Shown one piece after another: positions 34,766 to 44,123 of a stretch of 64,000 nucleotides of DNA. The notes under the pieces were generated by a model that worked only from the letters and a program-made list of their open reading frames with translations, was not told the DNA's origin and made no database searches. A program made the translations under genes and the position numbers. Within the stretch, counting starts at the first letter, position 1. Each line of letters starts with the position of its first letter. Source of the stretch: a virus. The stretch spans positions 1 to 64,000 of the IMG/VR virus record IMGVR_UViG_3300023109_002830; one strand, given 5' to 3'.

Positions 34766-35305
34766 ATGGCAACTACTAGAACAATTACCACAGGTGTTGA
34801 TACTTCGACGCTAACAAGCAACACGAATTATCTACAACCAAACGGGTTTAGAGTTTCAATTAATAGGAAGTATTTTCCTAACTTACAGTTTTTTGCTCAA
34901 AGTGTAATGCATCCAGCAATGAATGCTGTTGGTCCATCATTAATGGTACCTCGTCTAAGCGCAGGTATACCTATGACAGCAGATTCTTTAGAATTTGGCG
35001 AAGTAAGTATGATGATTATTTTAGATGAAGACATGACAGCATATACAGAATTGTTTGGTTGGCTTAAATCATTTGTAGAAAAAGAAGATGCTAGTCCAAC
35101 ACAGGTCGTTGATGGCGCTGGACCTTCCAGTGCAGATATAACAGTTTCAATTATGAGTAGTCATAATAATGTAACAAAACAAATAGTATATAGAGATGCA
35201 ATACCAACTTCATTAGGAGACGTTGCGTTTGAAGCTGCAGCCGGAGATGTACAATATATAGTATTTCCAGCAAACTTCAGATTTAGTTATTTTGATTTAA
35301 TTTAA
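34766..35305 (+). CDS. gp3: Tail completion / tube terminator protein gp3
   Basis: 179 residues (T4 gp3: 176). The segment SMMIILDEDMTAYTELFGWLKSF matches the gp3 pattern of a beta strand followed by D-E-x-(M/L)-T-x-Y-x-E-x-x-x-W. gp3 caps the tail tube. Marine T4-like phages often place gp3 directly after gp23, as here. Alternative: another gp19-like tube-fold protein. Confidence 0.78.
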   Translation: MATTRTITTGVDTSTLTSNTNYLQPNGFRVSINRKYFPNLQFFAQSVMHPAMNAVGPSLMVPRLSAGIPMTADSLEFGEVSMMIILDEDMTAYTELFGWLKSFVEKEDASPTQVVDGAGPSSADITVSIMSSHNNVTKQIVYRDAIPTSLGDVAFEAAAGDVQYIVFPANFRFSYFDLI

Positions 35306-35320
35306 TAGTGTGAGTATATA

Positions 35321-35764
35321 ATGATAGAACTTGAAAAGATTTTAGATGAATGGCGTACAGATTGTCAAATCGGCACTTACCTAGACAAAGCCTCTGAAGA
35401 AACACCTAAGCTTCATGCTAAATATTTAGACATGTTATCGCAGTCAAAACTTAGACTTAAAAGAGTTAGGTCTAAGCAGAAAATCTTATTAAAAGAAAAA
35501 TGGCTATATTATAATGGAAAGATGGATGAAGAAACTTTGAAAGAAAAAGGTTGGAAGCCAGATCCTTTTAATGGTTTGAAAATTCTTAAAGGTGAAATGG
35601 ATTACTATTATGATTCAGATCCTGAGATACAGGAAAGTGAACAGTTAGAAGAGTACTGGAAAACTGTTATTGAAACCTTACATGAAATTGTAGAGAACAT
35701 TAAATGGAGACACCAAACAATAGGCAATATGATCAAGTGGAGACAATTTGAAGCCGGTGTCTGA
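35321..35764 (+). CDS. uvsY: Recombination mediator UvsY
   Basis: 147 residues (T4: 137). It contains LDEWRTDCQIGTYLDKASEETPKLHAKYL and ends NIKWRHQTIGNMIKWRQFEAG, conserved in UvsY. It helps load the UvsX recombinase (57690) on gp32-coated single strands. It overlaps uvsW by 17 nt. Confidence 0.93.
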   Translation: MIELEKILDEWRTDCQIGTYLDKASEETPKLHAKYLDMLSQSKLRLKRVRSKQKILLKEKWLYYNGKMDEETLKEKGWKPDPFNGLKILKGEMDYYYDSDPEIQESEQLEEYWKTVIETLHEIVENIKWRHQTIGNMIKWRQFEAGV

Positions 35765-37235
35765 TGTTAATTTAATAAAACAAAATGAAAGCTCGATGCT
35801 AATCGAGTCAGATTCTGGAATAGCACGAGAACTCGTAGAGTTTTTTAGCTTTTATGTTCCAGGTTATAAGTTCATGCCTGCTTATAGAAATAAAGTATGG
35901 GATGGAAAAATTCGTCTTATGAACATGCAAACACGTGAGTTACCAATTGGTCTATTAACTTACGTTATGAATTTTTGCTCATCACGCGGTTATAAATTAA
36001 CTTGTGATCCTGAGTTGACACATATAGAAAAAGTTACTGGAGATGAACTTAATAAATTTATAGATTCTCTATTTCTTCCTTTTGCTATAAGAGATTACCA
36101 ATTCGCTGCTGTAAAAAAAGCTCTTACTGTAAGACGAGTTATTGCGCTATCTCCTACTGGATCAGGAAAGTCTCTTATCATTTATACATTAATGAGATAC
36201 TTACTTGAAAATACTGACAGCAAAGTATTAATTATTGTACCTACTACTTCTTTGGTAGAACAAATGGCAGGTGATTTTGTAGAGTACGCTGAAGGTGATC
36301 ACTCATTTGATGCTAGTAGTGAAATTCATAAAATATATTCTGGTAAACCAAAAACAAATTTATCGGAAAGAGTTGTTATAAGCACGTGGCAGTCTGTTTA
36401 CAAATTACCAAAAACCTGGTATAATCAATTTGTAGGAATTTTTGGAGATGAAGTACATGGATTCAAATCTAAATCTTTAACTGGTATCATGAACAAAGCT
36501 GAAAAAACAATATATAGAATTGGTACAACAGGAACTCTTGATGGTACTCAAACTCATAAGCTTGTTTTGGAAGGATTGTTTGGAAGAGTCTTTAATGTAA
36601 CTACTACTAGAGATCTTCAAGATAACGACACTCTTGCTAAACTTAACATTACATGTATCAAGCTTACATATCCTGACGAAATTAGAAAAGACGTATCTAG
36701 TAGAAAATATCAAGACGAAATAGATTTTATAGTAGGATATGAAAAAAGAAATAAGTTTATTCGTAATCTTGCATGTGATCAAAGCGGTAATACCCTTGTG
36801 TTATTTCAATATGTAGAAAAGCATGGAAAGCCTTTATATGAGTTAATAAATAGTAAGGCAGATGAAGGTCGTAAAGTATTTTTTGTGTCAGGAGAAACTG
36901 ATACTTCAGATAGAGAAGCAATCCGTAGAATAACGGAGAAACAAAAAGATGCAATTATCGTGGCAAGTCTTGGTACTTTTAGTACTGGCATTAATATCAG
37001 AAATCTCCATAATATTATTTTTGCTTCACCGTCTAAATCTCAAATTAAAGTTCTCCAAAGTATTGGACGTGGGTTACGGAAGTCTGATGACGGACGAGAT
37101 ACATCACTTTTCGACATTACAGACAACTTCCAGTGGAAATCAAAAAAGAATTACACCCTCTCGCACGGCGAAGAGCGAGTTAAAATCTACAGCAAAGAAA
37201 GATTTGACTACAAAGTAGTTGAAATAGGAATATAA
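35748..37235 (+). CDS. uvsW: Recombination DNA helicase UvsW
   Basis: 495 residues (T4: 503). An N-terminal UvsW domain (FFSFYVPGYKFMPAYRNKVWDGKIRLM) precedes a superfamily 2 helicase: Walker A SPTGSGKSL, DExH box GDEVHGF, and motif VI QSIGRGLRKS. The TTG at 35748 is chosen because GGAG lies 5 nt upstream. It unwinds R-loops and branched DNA and helps shift replication to recombination-dependent mode. An internal promoter-like site lies at 36396. Confidence 0.95.
   Translation: MKPVSDVNLIKQNESSMLIESDSGIARELVEFFSFYVPGYKFMPAYRNKVWDGKIRLMNMQTRELPIGLLTYVMNFCSSRGYKLTCDPELTHIEKVTGDELNKFIDSLFLPFAIRDYQFAAVKKALTVRRVIALSPTGSGKSLIIYTLMRYLLENTDSKVLIIVPTTSLVEQMAGDFVEYAEGDHSFDASSEIHKIYSGKPKTNLSERVVISTWQSVYKLPKTWYNQFVGIFGDEVHGFKSKSLTGIMNKAEKTIYRIGTTGTLDGTQTHKLVLEGLFGRVFNVTTTRDLQDNDTLAKLNITCIKLTYPDEIRKDVSSRKYQDEIDFIVGYEKRNKFIRNLACDQSGNTLVLFQYVEKHGKPLYELINSKADEGRKVFFVSGETDTSDREAIRRITEKQKDAIIVASLGTFSTGINIRNLHNIIFASPSKSQIKVLQSIGRGLRKSDDGRDTSLFDITDNFQWKSKKNYTLSHGEERVKIYSKERFDYKVVEIGI
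36396..36425 (+). promoter_or_regulatory. Intragenic promoter GTTTAC-N18-TATAAT in uvsW
   Basis: GTTTAC, exactly 18 nt ending in TGG (extended -10), TATAAT. The same form as the intergenic promoters. It could feed the downstream 37243 gene and gp55. Confidence 0.5.
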
Positions 37236-37238
37236 ATA
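37231..37238 (+). promoter_or_regulatory. T4-type late promoter-like TATAAATA
   Basis: Exact octamer overlapping the uvsW stop and only 4 nt before the next ATG. Initiation from it would skip that start codon, so its use for that gene is doubtful. Confidence 0.4.
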
Positions 37239-37242
37239 AATC

Positions 37243-37728
37243 ATGAACAACCAATCAGTAACAGAAATTAGTCTACGGCAATTTAAGCTTTCTAATTCAG
37301 AAGAAATAGTTTGTGAAGTACTAGATTTTGGAGAAAATGATGAAGAAAGTATTCTTGTTAGAAATACTCTTAAATTAATTAACGTAGAAAATCCAACATC
37401 AGGACAAAGGTATTACGCCTTTAGACCTTTTATGTTATACCAAGGTGACGGACAACATGTACAAATCCTAAACCCTGGTCATATTGTAGGTGAATGTACT
37501 CCTACACGTGCTCTTATTGAGGAATACGGCAAAGCTGTAGAAGATCTTAATTCAGATGCACAAGACAATAAACTTCTTTCTATAGATGAAACTAGAAAAG
37601 CCATGGAAGAATACTTCTCTAAGATGAGAGATCTAAAAATGGAACTAGAAACTGATTGGGAAGATTCAGATAGTCAAATAAAGTTTGAGAATATTATTAA
37701 ATTTCCTGGATCAGATAACATACACTGA
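37243..37728 (+). CDS. Conserved protein between uvsW and gp55 (unknown)
   Basis: 161 residues. The N-terminal half (FKLSNSEEIVCEVLDF, then ILVRNTLKL and FRPFMLYQGD) reads like a small beta barrel of Sm/SH3 type; the C-terminal half is an acidic helix. A gene in this position recurs in marine T4-like phages. No function is known to me. An RNA- or polymerase-binding role is only suggested by the barrel-like pattern. Confidence 0.6.
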   Translation: MNNQSVTEISLRQFKLSNSEEIVCEVLDFGENDEESILVRNTLKLINVENPTSGQRYYAFRPFMLYQGDGQHVQILNPGHIVGECTPTRALIEEYGKAVEDLNSDAQDNKLLSIDETRKAMEEYFSKMRDLKMELETDWEDSDSQIKFENIIKFPGSDNIH

Positions 37729-37763
37729 TATCGGTATATCCCTATCCTCAACACTACTCTTTA

Positions 37764-37793
37764 ATTATACCATAGTTTTAGGCTCGTGTACAC
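37764..37793 (-). promoter_or_regulatory. Minus-strand promoter GTGTAC-N18-TATAAT (antisense)
   Basis: On the minus strand: GTGTAC (37793-37788), 18 nt, TATAAT (37769-37764). An exact motif match in the 170-nt gap before gp55. It points left into plus-strand genes; no minus-strand gene is nearby, so it would make antisense RNA to the 37243 gene and uvsW. Confidence 0.6.
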
Positions 37794-37824
37794 CCCTAAA
37801 ATGCAAAAAAATAAAAAAAAAGTA

Positions 37825-37854
37825 TTGTACTTTTCCTACGATCTGTTGTATAAT
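37825..37854 (+). promoter_or_regulatory. Promoter TTGTAC-N18-TATAAT for gp55 operon
   Basis: TTGTAC, 18 nt, TATAAT, 44 nt before the gp55 start. It is divergent from the minus-strand promoter 32 nt away. The rest of the 170-nt gap holds no gene. Confidence 0.8.
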
Positions 37855-37898
37855 ATATCTAGAATTTAATAACAGAAAGATAACCTTAGGAGGACTTG

Positions 37899-38483
37899 GT
37901 GAAAGTCGCAGCCAGACAAAAACCACATTACGTGAACAACGCAGAATTTTCCCAGTCCGTGGTAGCTTATGTCATGACAGTTAGAGAAGCCAAAGATACT
38001 GGTAAACCTCTTCCTGTTGTCACAGATTATATCGCATCCTGTTTTCTAAGAATTGCTGAAGGCTTGTCACACAAGTCAAACTTTATTCGCTACACATATC
38101 GCGAAGAGATGGTAATGGACGCTGTAGAAAACTGCTTAAAAGCGATTGAAAATTATAATATTGAAGCTGCAACACGGACAGGTAAACCAAACGCGTTTGC
38201 TTACTTTACACAAATTTCGTGGTACGCTTTTCTTAGGCGAATTGCAAAAGAAAAGAAACAACAAGATATTAAATTCAAGTATCTATCACAATCAGGCATT
38301 GAAGAGTTTATGACTGTTGAAGGTGATAATGCTCAAGCAGGATTAGTTCAGCAACACTTTGTAGATGTTCTAAAAGGACGTATTGATCGTGTAAAAACAC
38401 AAGATACTACTGTTAAAGAATATGCTAAAAAAACAAAGAAAAAGAAAGCTACTGATTCAGACTTACAGGATTTTATGACTTGA
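37899..38483 (+). CDS. gp55: Late-transcription sigma factor gp55
   Basis: 194 residues (T4: 185). The GTG at 37899 is preferred since AGGAGGA lies 4 nt upstream; an in-frame TTG is at 37896. It has RYTYREEMVMDAVENCLKAIENYN and PNAFAYFTQISWYAFLRRI, the reduced sigma-2 region of gp55. It directs RNA polymerase to TATAAATA promoters, which are present before the structural genes here. Confidence 0.93.
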   Translation: MKVAARQKPHYVNNAEFSQSVVAYVMTVREAKDTGKPLPVVTDYIASCFLRIAEGLSHKSNFIRYTYREEMVMDAVENCLKAIENYNIEAATRTGKPNAFAYFTQISWYAFLRRIAKEKKQQDIKFKYLSQSGIEEFMTVEGDNAQAGLVQQHFVDVLKGRIDRVKTQDTTVKEYAKKTKKKKATDSDLQDFMT

Positions 38484-39541
38484 AAATAGCTATACTTAAT
38501 GATACACATTGTGGCATAAGAAACTCATCAGAAGTTTTTATGAAGCACCAAGAAGATTTTTATAATAATATCTTTTGGCCACACATGATTGAAAATGATA
38601 TTAAACATATTGTACACTTAGGTGATTATTATGATCATCGTAAATATGTTAATTTCAAATGTCTTAACTCAAATCGAAATGTATTTTTGAATAGGTTGCG
38701 AGAGCACGGTGTTACTATGGACATCATCCCAGGCAATCACGATACCTTTTACAAAAATACTAATGATCTAAATTCTCTAAAAGAATTGCTTGGCCATTAT
38801 ATGAATGAAGTTCATATTGTTATGGAACCAACTGTCATGGATTACGATGGATTAAAAATGGGTCTTATCCCTTGGATATGCCAAGACAATTATGATAAGT
38901 CTATGAAATTTATTGAAACGTGTCAGGCTGATATTATTGGTGCTCATTTAGAGTTATCAGGATTTGAAGTAATGCGTGGTCATAGGCACGATGGAGGATT
39001 ATCCAGAGATATTTTCAAAAGATTTGAAATGGTTTTATCAGGTCACTTTCATGTAAAATCAAGTCAAGATAACATACACTATCTTGGTTCTCAAATGGAA
39101 TTTTTTTGGTCTGATGCTCATGATCCTAAATACTTTCATGTGTTAGATACAGAAACTCGTGCATTAACTAGTGTAAGAAATCCTGTCACATCATTTGAAA
39201 AAATAATCTATGATGATACTAATAAAGACTACAATGAATTTGATACAACCTATCTAAAAAATAAGTTTGTAAAAATTGTTGTAAAAAACAAAACTGATCT
39301 GTTTACCTTTGATAGGTTTGTTGATAGAATTCAAAACCTGAATATACATGATCTAAAAATACAAGAAAATTTCCAAGAGTTTATGGGTGAAAACGTAGAA
39401 GATACTGAAGTATCAATTGAAGATACCTCAGTACTTCTTAATGCATATATTGATAATGTTGATACTGACTTAGAGAAAGACGTGATAAAGATGAAAATGC
39501 ATGAATTAATGAAAGAAGCACAGGCTCTCGAAATCCAATGA
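38480..39541 (+). CDS. gp47: Recombination endonuclease subunit gp47 (Mre11/SbcD type)
   Basis: 353 residues (T4: 339), starting at TTG that overlaps the gp55 stop. Phosphoesterase motifs appear in order: NDTHCG, HLGDYYDH, GNHDTF, and SGHFHV. It forms the gp46/47 nuclease that resects DNA ends for recombination-dependent replication and host DNA breakdown. It overlaps gp46 by 4 nt. Confidence 0.95.
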   Translation: MKIAILNDTHCGIRNSSEVFMKHQEDFYNNIFWPHMIENDIKHIVHLGDYYDHRKYVNFKCLNSNRNVFLNRLREHGVTMDIIPGNHDTFYKNTNDLNSLKELLGHYMNEVHIVMEPTVMDYDGLKMGLIPWICQDNYDKSMKFIETCQADIIGAHLELSGFEVMRGHRHDGGLSRDIFKRFEMVLSGHFHVKSSQDNIHYLGSQMEFFWSDAHDPKYFHVLDTETRALTSVRNPVTSFEKIIYDDTNKDYNEFDTTYLKNKFVKIVVKNKTDLFTFDRFVDRIQNLNIHDLKIQENFQEFMGENVEDTEVSIEDTSVLLNAYIDNVDTDLEKDVIKMKMHELMKEAQALEIQ

Positions 39542-41250
39542 TTATGTTTGAAATCGTACGGTGGAAAAACTTTCTTTCCACTGGTAATAACACGACAGAA
39601 ATCCAGTTAAATAAAACGAAATCAACTCTCATCGTAGGACATAACGGTGCGGGTAAATCAACAATGCTTGATGCGATATCGTTTGGTTTATTTGGTAAAC
39701 CACATAGATCTATTACAAAGCCGCAACTTCTTAATTCAGTTAATAATAAAAACTGTTTGGTTGAAGTAGAATTTTCTAGTGGAAAAAACAAATATAAGAT
39801 TGTTCGAGGAATAAAGCCGACCATCTTTGAAATATGGAAAAACGGCACAATGATTAATCAATCATCACATGCCAAAGAATATCAAAAAATCCTTGAACAA
39901 AATATTCTTAAACTAAATCATAAATCTTTTCATCAAATTGTTGTCCTTGGTAGTGGTAGTTTTATTCCCTTTATGCAATTGCCAGGTGGTCATCGTCGAG
40001 AAGTAATTGAAGATCTATTAGACATTAATGTGTTTTCTAGAATGAATCAGCTTTGTAAAGAACAATATTCTATTATAAAAGAAAGTCTTCGTACAAACCA
40101 GTATGAACTTGACATAAATAATAATCGAATAGATACACAAAAGAAGTATATTAAAGATGTTAAAATACTCACGGAGCAAAATCTGGCATCAAAGGAAGCT
40201 AAAATCTCGGAACATAATACCGAGATCGAATCGCTTGAAAAAGAAAACACTAGTCTTGCCGCAGAAATTGATTCAAAGCAAGGACCAATCGAATCAAGAC
40301 TAAATGAGCTGCATGATAAAAAGCAAAGTCTTTTACAATATAATTCTACCTTTAGAAGCCAAATGAATAATATTACAAAGGAAGCTAAGTTTTATGAAGA
40401 CAACGAATCATGTCCTACATGTTCTCAGGACATTGATGAAATTCTTAGAAATGAAAAGCTATCTTCAGCTAAGGCTAAAGCAAAAGAACTTAAAAGTGCA
40501 ATGGATAGTGCATCTCTAGAGTCAACTGCGGTAGAACAAAGTATTGAGCAAGTTACTGCAGATTTAACAGATATTAGAGAAAAGCAACAAATTATTCATT
40601 CTAACAGTAGACAAATTAGTTCACTTCGTGTTCAAATAGATTCTATAAAAGGAGAGCTAGAAACTAGTGCAGTAGCTGATCTAAATGATTCACATAAAGA
40701 ATTAAAGAATTTAGAACAAACTCGTAATTCTTTTATGGAAACGAAATTTGCTTTGAATGAAAAGCAACAATATAATCAAGTGATTCTTGAAATGCTAAAA
40801 GATACTGGTATTAAAACTAAAATCATTAAACAATATCTCCCAGCTATAAACCAGCTAGTTAACAATTACCTGCAGACTTTAGATTTCTTTATCCACTTTA
40901 ATTTGGATGAATCATTTCAAGAAACACTTAGATCAAGACATCGCGATGCTTTTACCTATGCGTCTTTTTCTGAAGGCGAAAAGCAAAGAATTGATTTAGC
41001 ACTCTTGTTTACGTGGCGGCAAGTTGCTAAAATGAAAAATAGTGTAGCCACAAATCTTCTTATCCTTGATGAAACATTTGATTCGTCACTTGATCATGAT
41101 GGAGTAGATAATCTGATGAAGATCTTATATTCTTTAGAGGATGATACAAACACCTTTGTTATATCTCACAAAGGTGAAATACTGGATGGAAAATTTCAAG
41201 AGAAACTTGAGTTTGTTAAAGATAGAAATTTTTCAAAAATTAAAACTTAA
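39538..41250 (+). CDS. gp46: Recombination endonuclease ATPase subunit gp46 (Rad50/SbcC type)
   Basis: 570 residues (T4: 560). Walker A GHNGAGKS near the N-terminus, a long coiled coil interrupted by a zinc-hook C-x-x-C (ESCPTCSQ), the ABC signature FSEGEKQRIDLAL and Walker B LLILDETFDSSLD. It works with gp47 in end processing. Confidence 0.96.
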   Translation: MIMFEIVRWKNFLSTGNNTTEIQLNKTKSTLIVGHNGAGKSTMLDAISFGLFGKPHRSITKPQLLNSVNNKNCLVEVEFSSGKNKYKIVRGIKPTIFEIWKNGTMINQSSHAKEYQKILEQNILKLNHKSFHQIVVLGSGSFIPFMQLPGGHRREVIEDLLDINVFSRMNQLCKEQYSIIKESLRTNQYELDINNNRIDTQKKYIKDVKILTEQNLASKEAKISEHNTEIESLEKENTSLAAEIDSKQGPIESRLNELHDKKQSLLQYNSTFRSQMNNITKEAKFYEDNESCPTCSQDIDEILRNEKLSSAKAKAKELKSAMDSASLESTAVEQSIEQVTADLTDIREKQQIIHSNSRQISSLRVQIDSIKGELETSAVADLNDSHKELKNLEQTRNSFMETKFALNEKQQYNQVILEMLKDTGIKTKIIKQYLPAINQLVNNYLQTLDFFIHFNLDESFQETLRSRHRDAFTYASFSEGEKQRIDLALLFTWRQVAKMKNSVATNLLILDETFDSSLDHDGVDNLMKILYSLEDDTNTFVISHKGEILDGKFQEKLEFVKDRNFSKIKT

Positions 41251-41252
41251 TG

Positions 41253-41282
41253 GTGTACATACCGCCAAAACTATGGTATAAT
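41253..41282 (+). promoter_or_regulatory. Promoter GTGTAC-N18-TATAAT for clamp operon
   Basis: GTGTAC, 18 nt ending CTATGG, TATAAT, 32 nt before gp45. The spacer is nearly identical to that of the uvsX promoter at 57629. Confidence 0.85.
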
Positions 41283-41314
41283 AATACTTATAGAATAAAC
41301 AATGGAGCTTTGTT

Positions 41315-41989
41315 ATGGAACTGAAAGAATCTACTCTTCAGGTATTGAAAAACTTTTCTACGATTAATCTTAATCTAATTGTAGAACCTGGTAATGTTGT
41401 TAAGACTATTACCGAAGCAAAAAATGTACTTGCTGAAGCAACGCTGGAAGAATCATTTCCAGTTGGGTTTGGCATTTACGATCTAAATGAATTTTTAAGT
41501 GTTGTTAGTCTTGTTGATAATCCTACCTTAAAGTTTGATGAAAACTATGTTATCATTAGTGATAGCTCAGGTAGATCCAAGAGTAAATATTTCTTTAGCG
41601 ATACAGAAATGTTGACAGCACCTAGTAAAGCAATCACTATGCCTTCAACGGATGTAAAGTTTACGCTGGATAGTGAAACACTATCTCGCCTAAAGCGCGC
41701 ATCATCTGCACTTGGTCATACTAATGTATCGATTACACCAAGCGATGGTGCACTAGAACTTTCGATTGTAGATCCACAGAATACTACATCGAATACTTTC
41801 TCTATCATGGTTGATGGAGAATACTCTGAGGCAAAATTTAATTTTGTACTCAACATTAGCAATCTAAAAATTGTTGATGGAGATTATGATGTAAGTATTT
41901 CATCTAAACTAATCTCAAACTTTGTTAACAAAAGTACTGCAGTTCAATATTGGATTGCTATGGAAAAATCTTCAACGTTCGGAGTTTAA
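41315..41989 (+). CDS. gp45: Sliding clamp gp45
   Basis: 224 residues (T4: 228). It starts LKESTLQVLKNFSTINLNL and has GIYDLNEFLSVVSL and KYFFSDTEM, as in T4-type clamps. A trimer ring that tethers gp43 polymerase and is also needed for late transcription with gp55. It begins the operon from the promoter at 41253. Confidence 0.94.
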   Translation: MELKESTLQVLKNFSTINLNLIVEPGNVVKTITEAKNVLAEATLEESFPVGFGIYDLNEFLSVVSLVDNPTLKFDENYVIISDSSGRSKSKYFFSDTEMLTAPSKAITMPSTDVKFTLDSETLSRLKRASSALGHTNVSITPSDGALELSIVDPQNTTSNTFSIMVDGEYSEAKFNFVLNISNLKIVDGDYDVSISSKLISNFVNKSTAVQYWIAMEKSSTFGV

Positions 41990-41990
41990 T

Positions 41991-42215
41991 ATGGCTGAAG
42001 AAAAAAAAGAAGTCGAAGCAGCGGAAGATCCGCATGCTCAGATTTATGAAGTTGCGAACCGTGCCGCTAGGTCTACGATCGCTGTAGTTGATGCCCTCAC
42101 ACAACGTGGTGGGTTTAAGGGTGAAGAGCTATCTACCATTGGTGGATTGCGTGATCAATCGATTCAGATCATCCAACTTGCTGAAAACTACCAGCAAGAA
42201 CAAGCTTCTAAGTAA
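41991..42215 (+). CDS. Small conserved protein between gp45 and gp44 (unknown)
   Basis: 74 residues from the ATG at 41991, one base after the gp45 stop. It is charged and helical (DPHAQIYEVANRAARSTIAVVDAL). Small genes occur here in other T4-like marine phages. Possible accessory factor of the clamp; no motif supports a specific role. Confidence 0.6.
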   Translation: MAEEKKEVEAAEDPHAQIYEVANRAARSTIAVVDALTQRGGFKGEELSTIGGLRDQSIQIIQLAENYQQEQASK

Positions 42216-42245
42216 GCTAGTTATTTTTTATTATGGAGTATGTGA

Positions 42246-43184
42246 ATGTCTACAGATTTTCTGTGGGTCGAAAAGTATCGGCCAAAAACTATTGAAGAAT
42301 GTATTTTACCTGAATCCCTTAAGAATACGTTTAGTTCAGTAGTACAAACCGGTGAGTTGCCTAATATGCTTCTCACCGGTACCGCCGGCTTAGGTAAAAC
42401 TACAGTCGCAAAAGCAATGTGTAATATGCTAAACCTTGATTATATTTTAATCAATGGTTCAGAGGAAGGCAACATTGATACACTTCGCGGAAAAATTAAA
42501 CAGTTCGCGAGTTCTGTTTCATTACAAGGTGGCTATAAAGTAGTTATCCTTGATGAAGCAGATTATTTGAATCCTCAATCGACACAGCCTGCTCTTCGTG
42601 GTTTCATTGAAGAGTTTGCTAATAACTGTCGATTTATTCTAACATGCAACTTTAAGAATCGAATTATTGAGCCATTGCACTCACGGTGTGGTGTATACGA
42701 ATTTAATACTTCTAAAAAAGATATGGTTCAATTGTGTGGTCAATTTATGGACCGCGCTGCTAACATCCTTTATAAGGAAGAAGTATCATTTGATAGTAAA
42801 GTTCTTGCTGATTTAATTATGAGACATGCACCAGATTGGCGCAGAGTTCTTAATGAATTACAAAGACATAGTGCATCTGGTAGAATTGACTCAAACGTAT
42901 TAACGTCATCAAGTGAAAAAACATTCGATGAACTATTTACTTTTCTGAAAACTAAAGACTTCAAAAAGATGCGGCAATGGGTTGTCAATAATATTGATAC
43001 CGATGCAAGTGCAATCTTTCGTGGAGTGTATGATCGTATGACAGATAAAGTATCTCCTCAATCTATTCCTCAACTCGTTCTTATACTTGCTGACTATCAA
43101 TATAAAAACGCTTTTGTTGCAGATCATGAATTGAATGTAGTTGCTTGCATGACGGAGCTTATGGCAAATGTCGAGTTTGCTTAG
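42246..43184 (+). CDS. gp44: Clamp loader large subunit gp44
   Basis: 312 residues (T4: 319). It starts FLWVEKYRPKTIEECILPE, then Walker A GTAGLGKTT, Walker B VVILDEADYL and sensor 1 FILTCNF. An AAA+ ATPase that loads gp45 with gp62. Confidence 0.96.
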   Translation: MSTDFLWVEKYRPKTIEECILPESLKNTFSSVVQTGELPNMLLTGTAGLGKTTVAKAMCNMLNLDYILINGSEEGNIDTLRGKIKQFASSVSLQGGYKVVILDEADYLNPQSTQPALRGFIEEFANNCRFILTCNFKNRIIEPLHSRCGVYEFNTSKKDMVQLCGQFMDRAANILYKEEVSFDSKVLADLIMRHAPDWRRVLNELQRHSASGRIDSNVLTSSSEKTFDELFTFLKTKDFKKMRQWVVNNIDTDASAIFRGVYDRMTDKVSPQSIPQLVLILADYQYKNAFVADHELNVVACMTELMANVEFA

Positions 43185-43188
43185 TACA

Positions 43189-43344
43189 ATGTGGAGAATA
43201 TGGGCTAAGACAATTGGCAGCAAGATTGGCGATACTAAAGAAAGCGATATTGCTGCTATTCTAAGAACTGTTTGGGTTATAACTCACCTTGTTGCGTGTT
43301 TCTTTATTATTGCACATAATGGTACAAAATTAGGATGGTTTTGA
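43189..43344 (+). CDS. Small single-pass membrane protein
   Basis: 51 residues, placed between gp44 and gp62 with 4 and 1 nt gaps. The C-terminal half VWVITHLVACFFIIAHNG is a likely transmembrane helix; the N-terminus is basic with Trp residues. Such inserts are not in T4. Function unknown. Confidence 0.5.
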   Translation: MWRIWAKTIGSKIGDTKESDIAAILRTVWVITHLVACFFIIAHNGTKLGWF

Positions 43345-43345
43345 T

Positions 43346-43723
43346 ATGAATCCGTTTGAATACTTAAATGCTATTAATACTTCTAAAAAAGATATAATGG
43401 TTGATGATATTACAGAAAAGCAATACAATGCGTTTATGGTTAACCGTGGTCTTTCTTATTTTAACGATACTGTTCTCATGGCTAATGAAATGAATCAGCA
43501 TGCACACCTTGACAGCCGTCTTCAATTCGACTTCCTTATAAATATAGTAAGGAAGAAGAAAAGATTTTCGAAATGGGCAAAGCCTCAAATTGAAAGCGAT
43601 ATTGAAGTTGTTAAAGAATACTATGGTTACAGTAATGAAAAAGCCCGCCAAGCACTCACACTTCTATCGCCAGATGATATCAATGGGTTAAAGAAGAAGG
43701 TGTATAAAGGTGGAACAAAATAA
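43346..43723 (+). CDS. gp62: Clamp loader small subunit gp62
   Basis: 125 residues, shorter than T4's 187 but like other marine relatives. It has NPFEYLNAINTSKKDI, YNAFMVNRGLSYFNDTVL and the KKKRFSKWAK basic patch. With gp44 it forms the clamp-loading complex. Confidence 0.9.
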   Translation: MNPFEYLNAINTSKKDIMVDDITEKQYNAFMVNRGLSYFNDTVLMANEMNQHAHLDSRLQFDFLINIVRKKKRFSKWAKPQIESDIEVVKEYYGYSNEKARQALTLLSPDDINGLKKKVYKGGTK

Positions 43724-44123
43724 TGTAATCGAGTGGAGTCCGCAGTCAATGCTGGAAATCACTCTTAATGAACCAGACGATTTTCTCAAAGTAAGAGAAA
43801 CTTTAACAAGAATCGGTGTAGCATCACGTAAAGAAAAAAGACTATTTCAATCCTGTCATATTTTGCACAAGCAAGGCAGGTATTTTATAGTACACTTCAA
43901 AGAGCTATTTCTTTTAGACGGTAAGAAAGCTAACCTTGAAGGAACCGATCTTGCTCGTAGGAATACAATCGCACAATTAATGAGTGATTGGGGTCTTATT
44001 GAAATTCAAAAGAGTGATGATGTAAATGGCCAAGCGCCGCTTAGACAAATTAAAATCATACCATTTAGAGAAAAAAGTGAATGGGAACTTTGTCCGAAAT
44101 ATAACATTGGATCAAAGCAGTAA
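43710..44123 (+). CDS. regA: Translational repressor RegA
   Basis: 137 residues (T4: 122), GTG start overlapping gp62 by 14 nt. It contains MLEITLNEPDDFLKVRETLTRIG and KLFQSCHILHKQG-like segments of RegA. It binds start regions of early phage mRNAs, including in T4 the clamp genes, to shut off translation. Confidence 0.93.
   Translation: MEQNNVIEWSPQSMLEITLNEPDDFLKVRETLTRIGVASRKEKRLFQSCHILHKQGRYFIVHFKELFLLDGKKANLEGTDLARRNTIAQLMSDWGLIEIQKSDDVNGQAPLRQIKIIPFREKSEWELCPKYNIGSKQ

Noticed and set aside
37776-37801. TTTTAGG...CCTAAAA hairpin before gp55 as a terminator
   Set aside because: No T-run follows, and it overlaps the -35 of the minus-strand promoter, which explains the conserved bases better.
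43537-43544. TATAAATA octamer inside gp62
   Set aside because: It lies in a coding gene of the early replication cluster with no structural gene following, so it is likely chance in AT-rich sequence.
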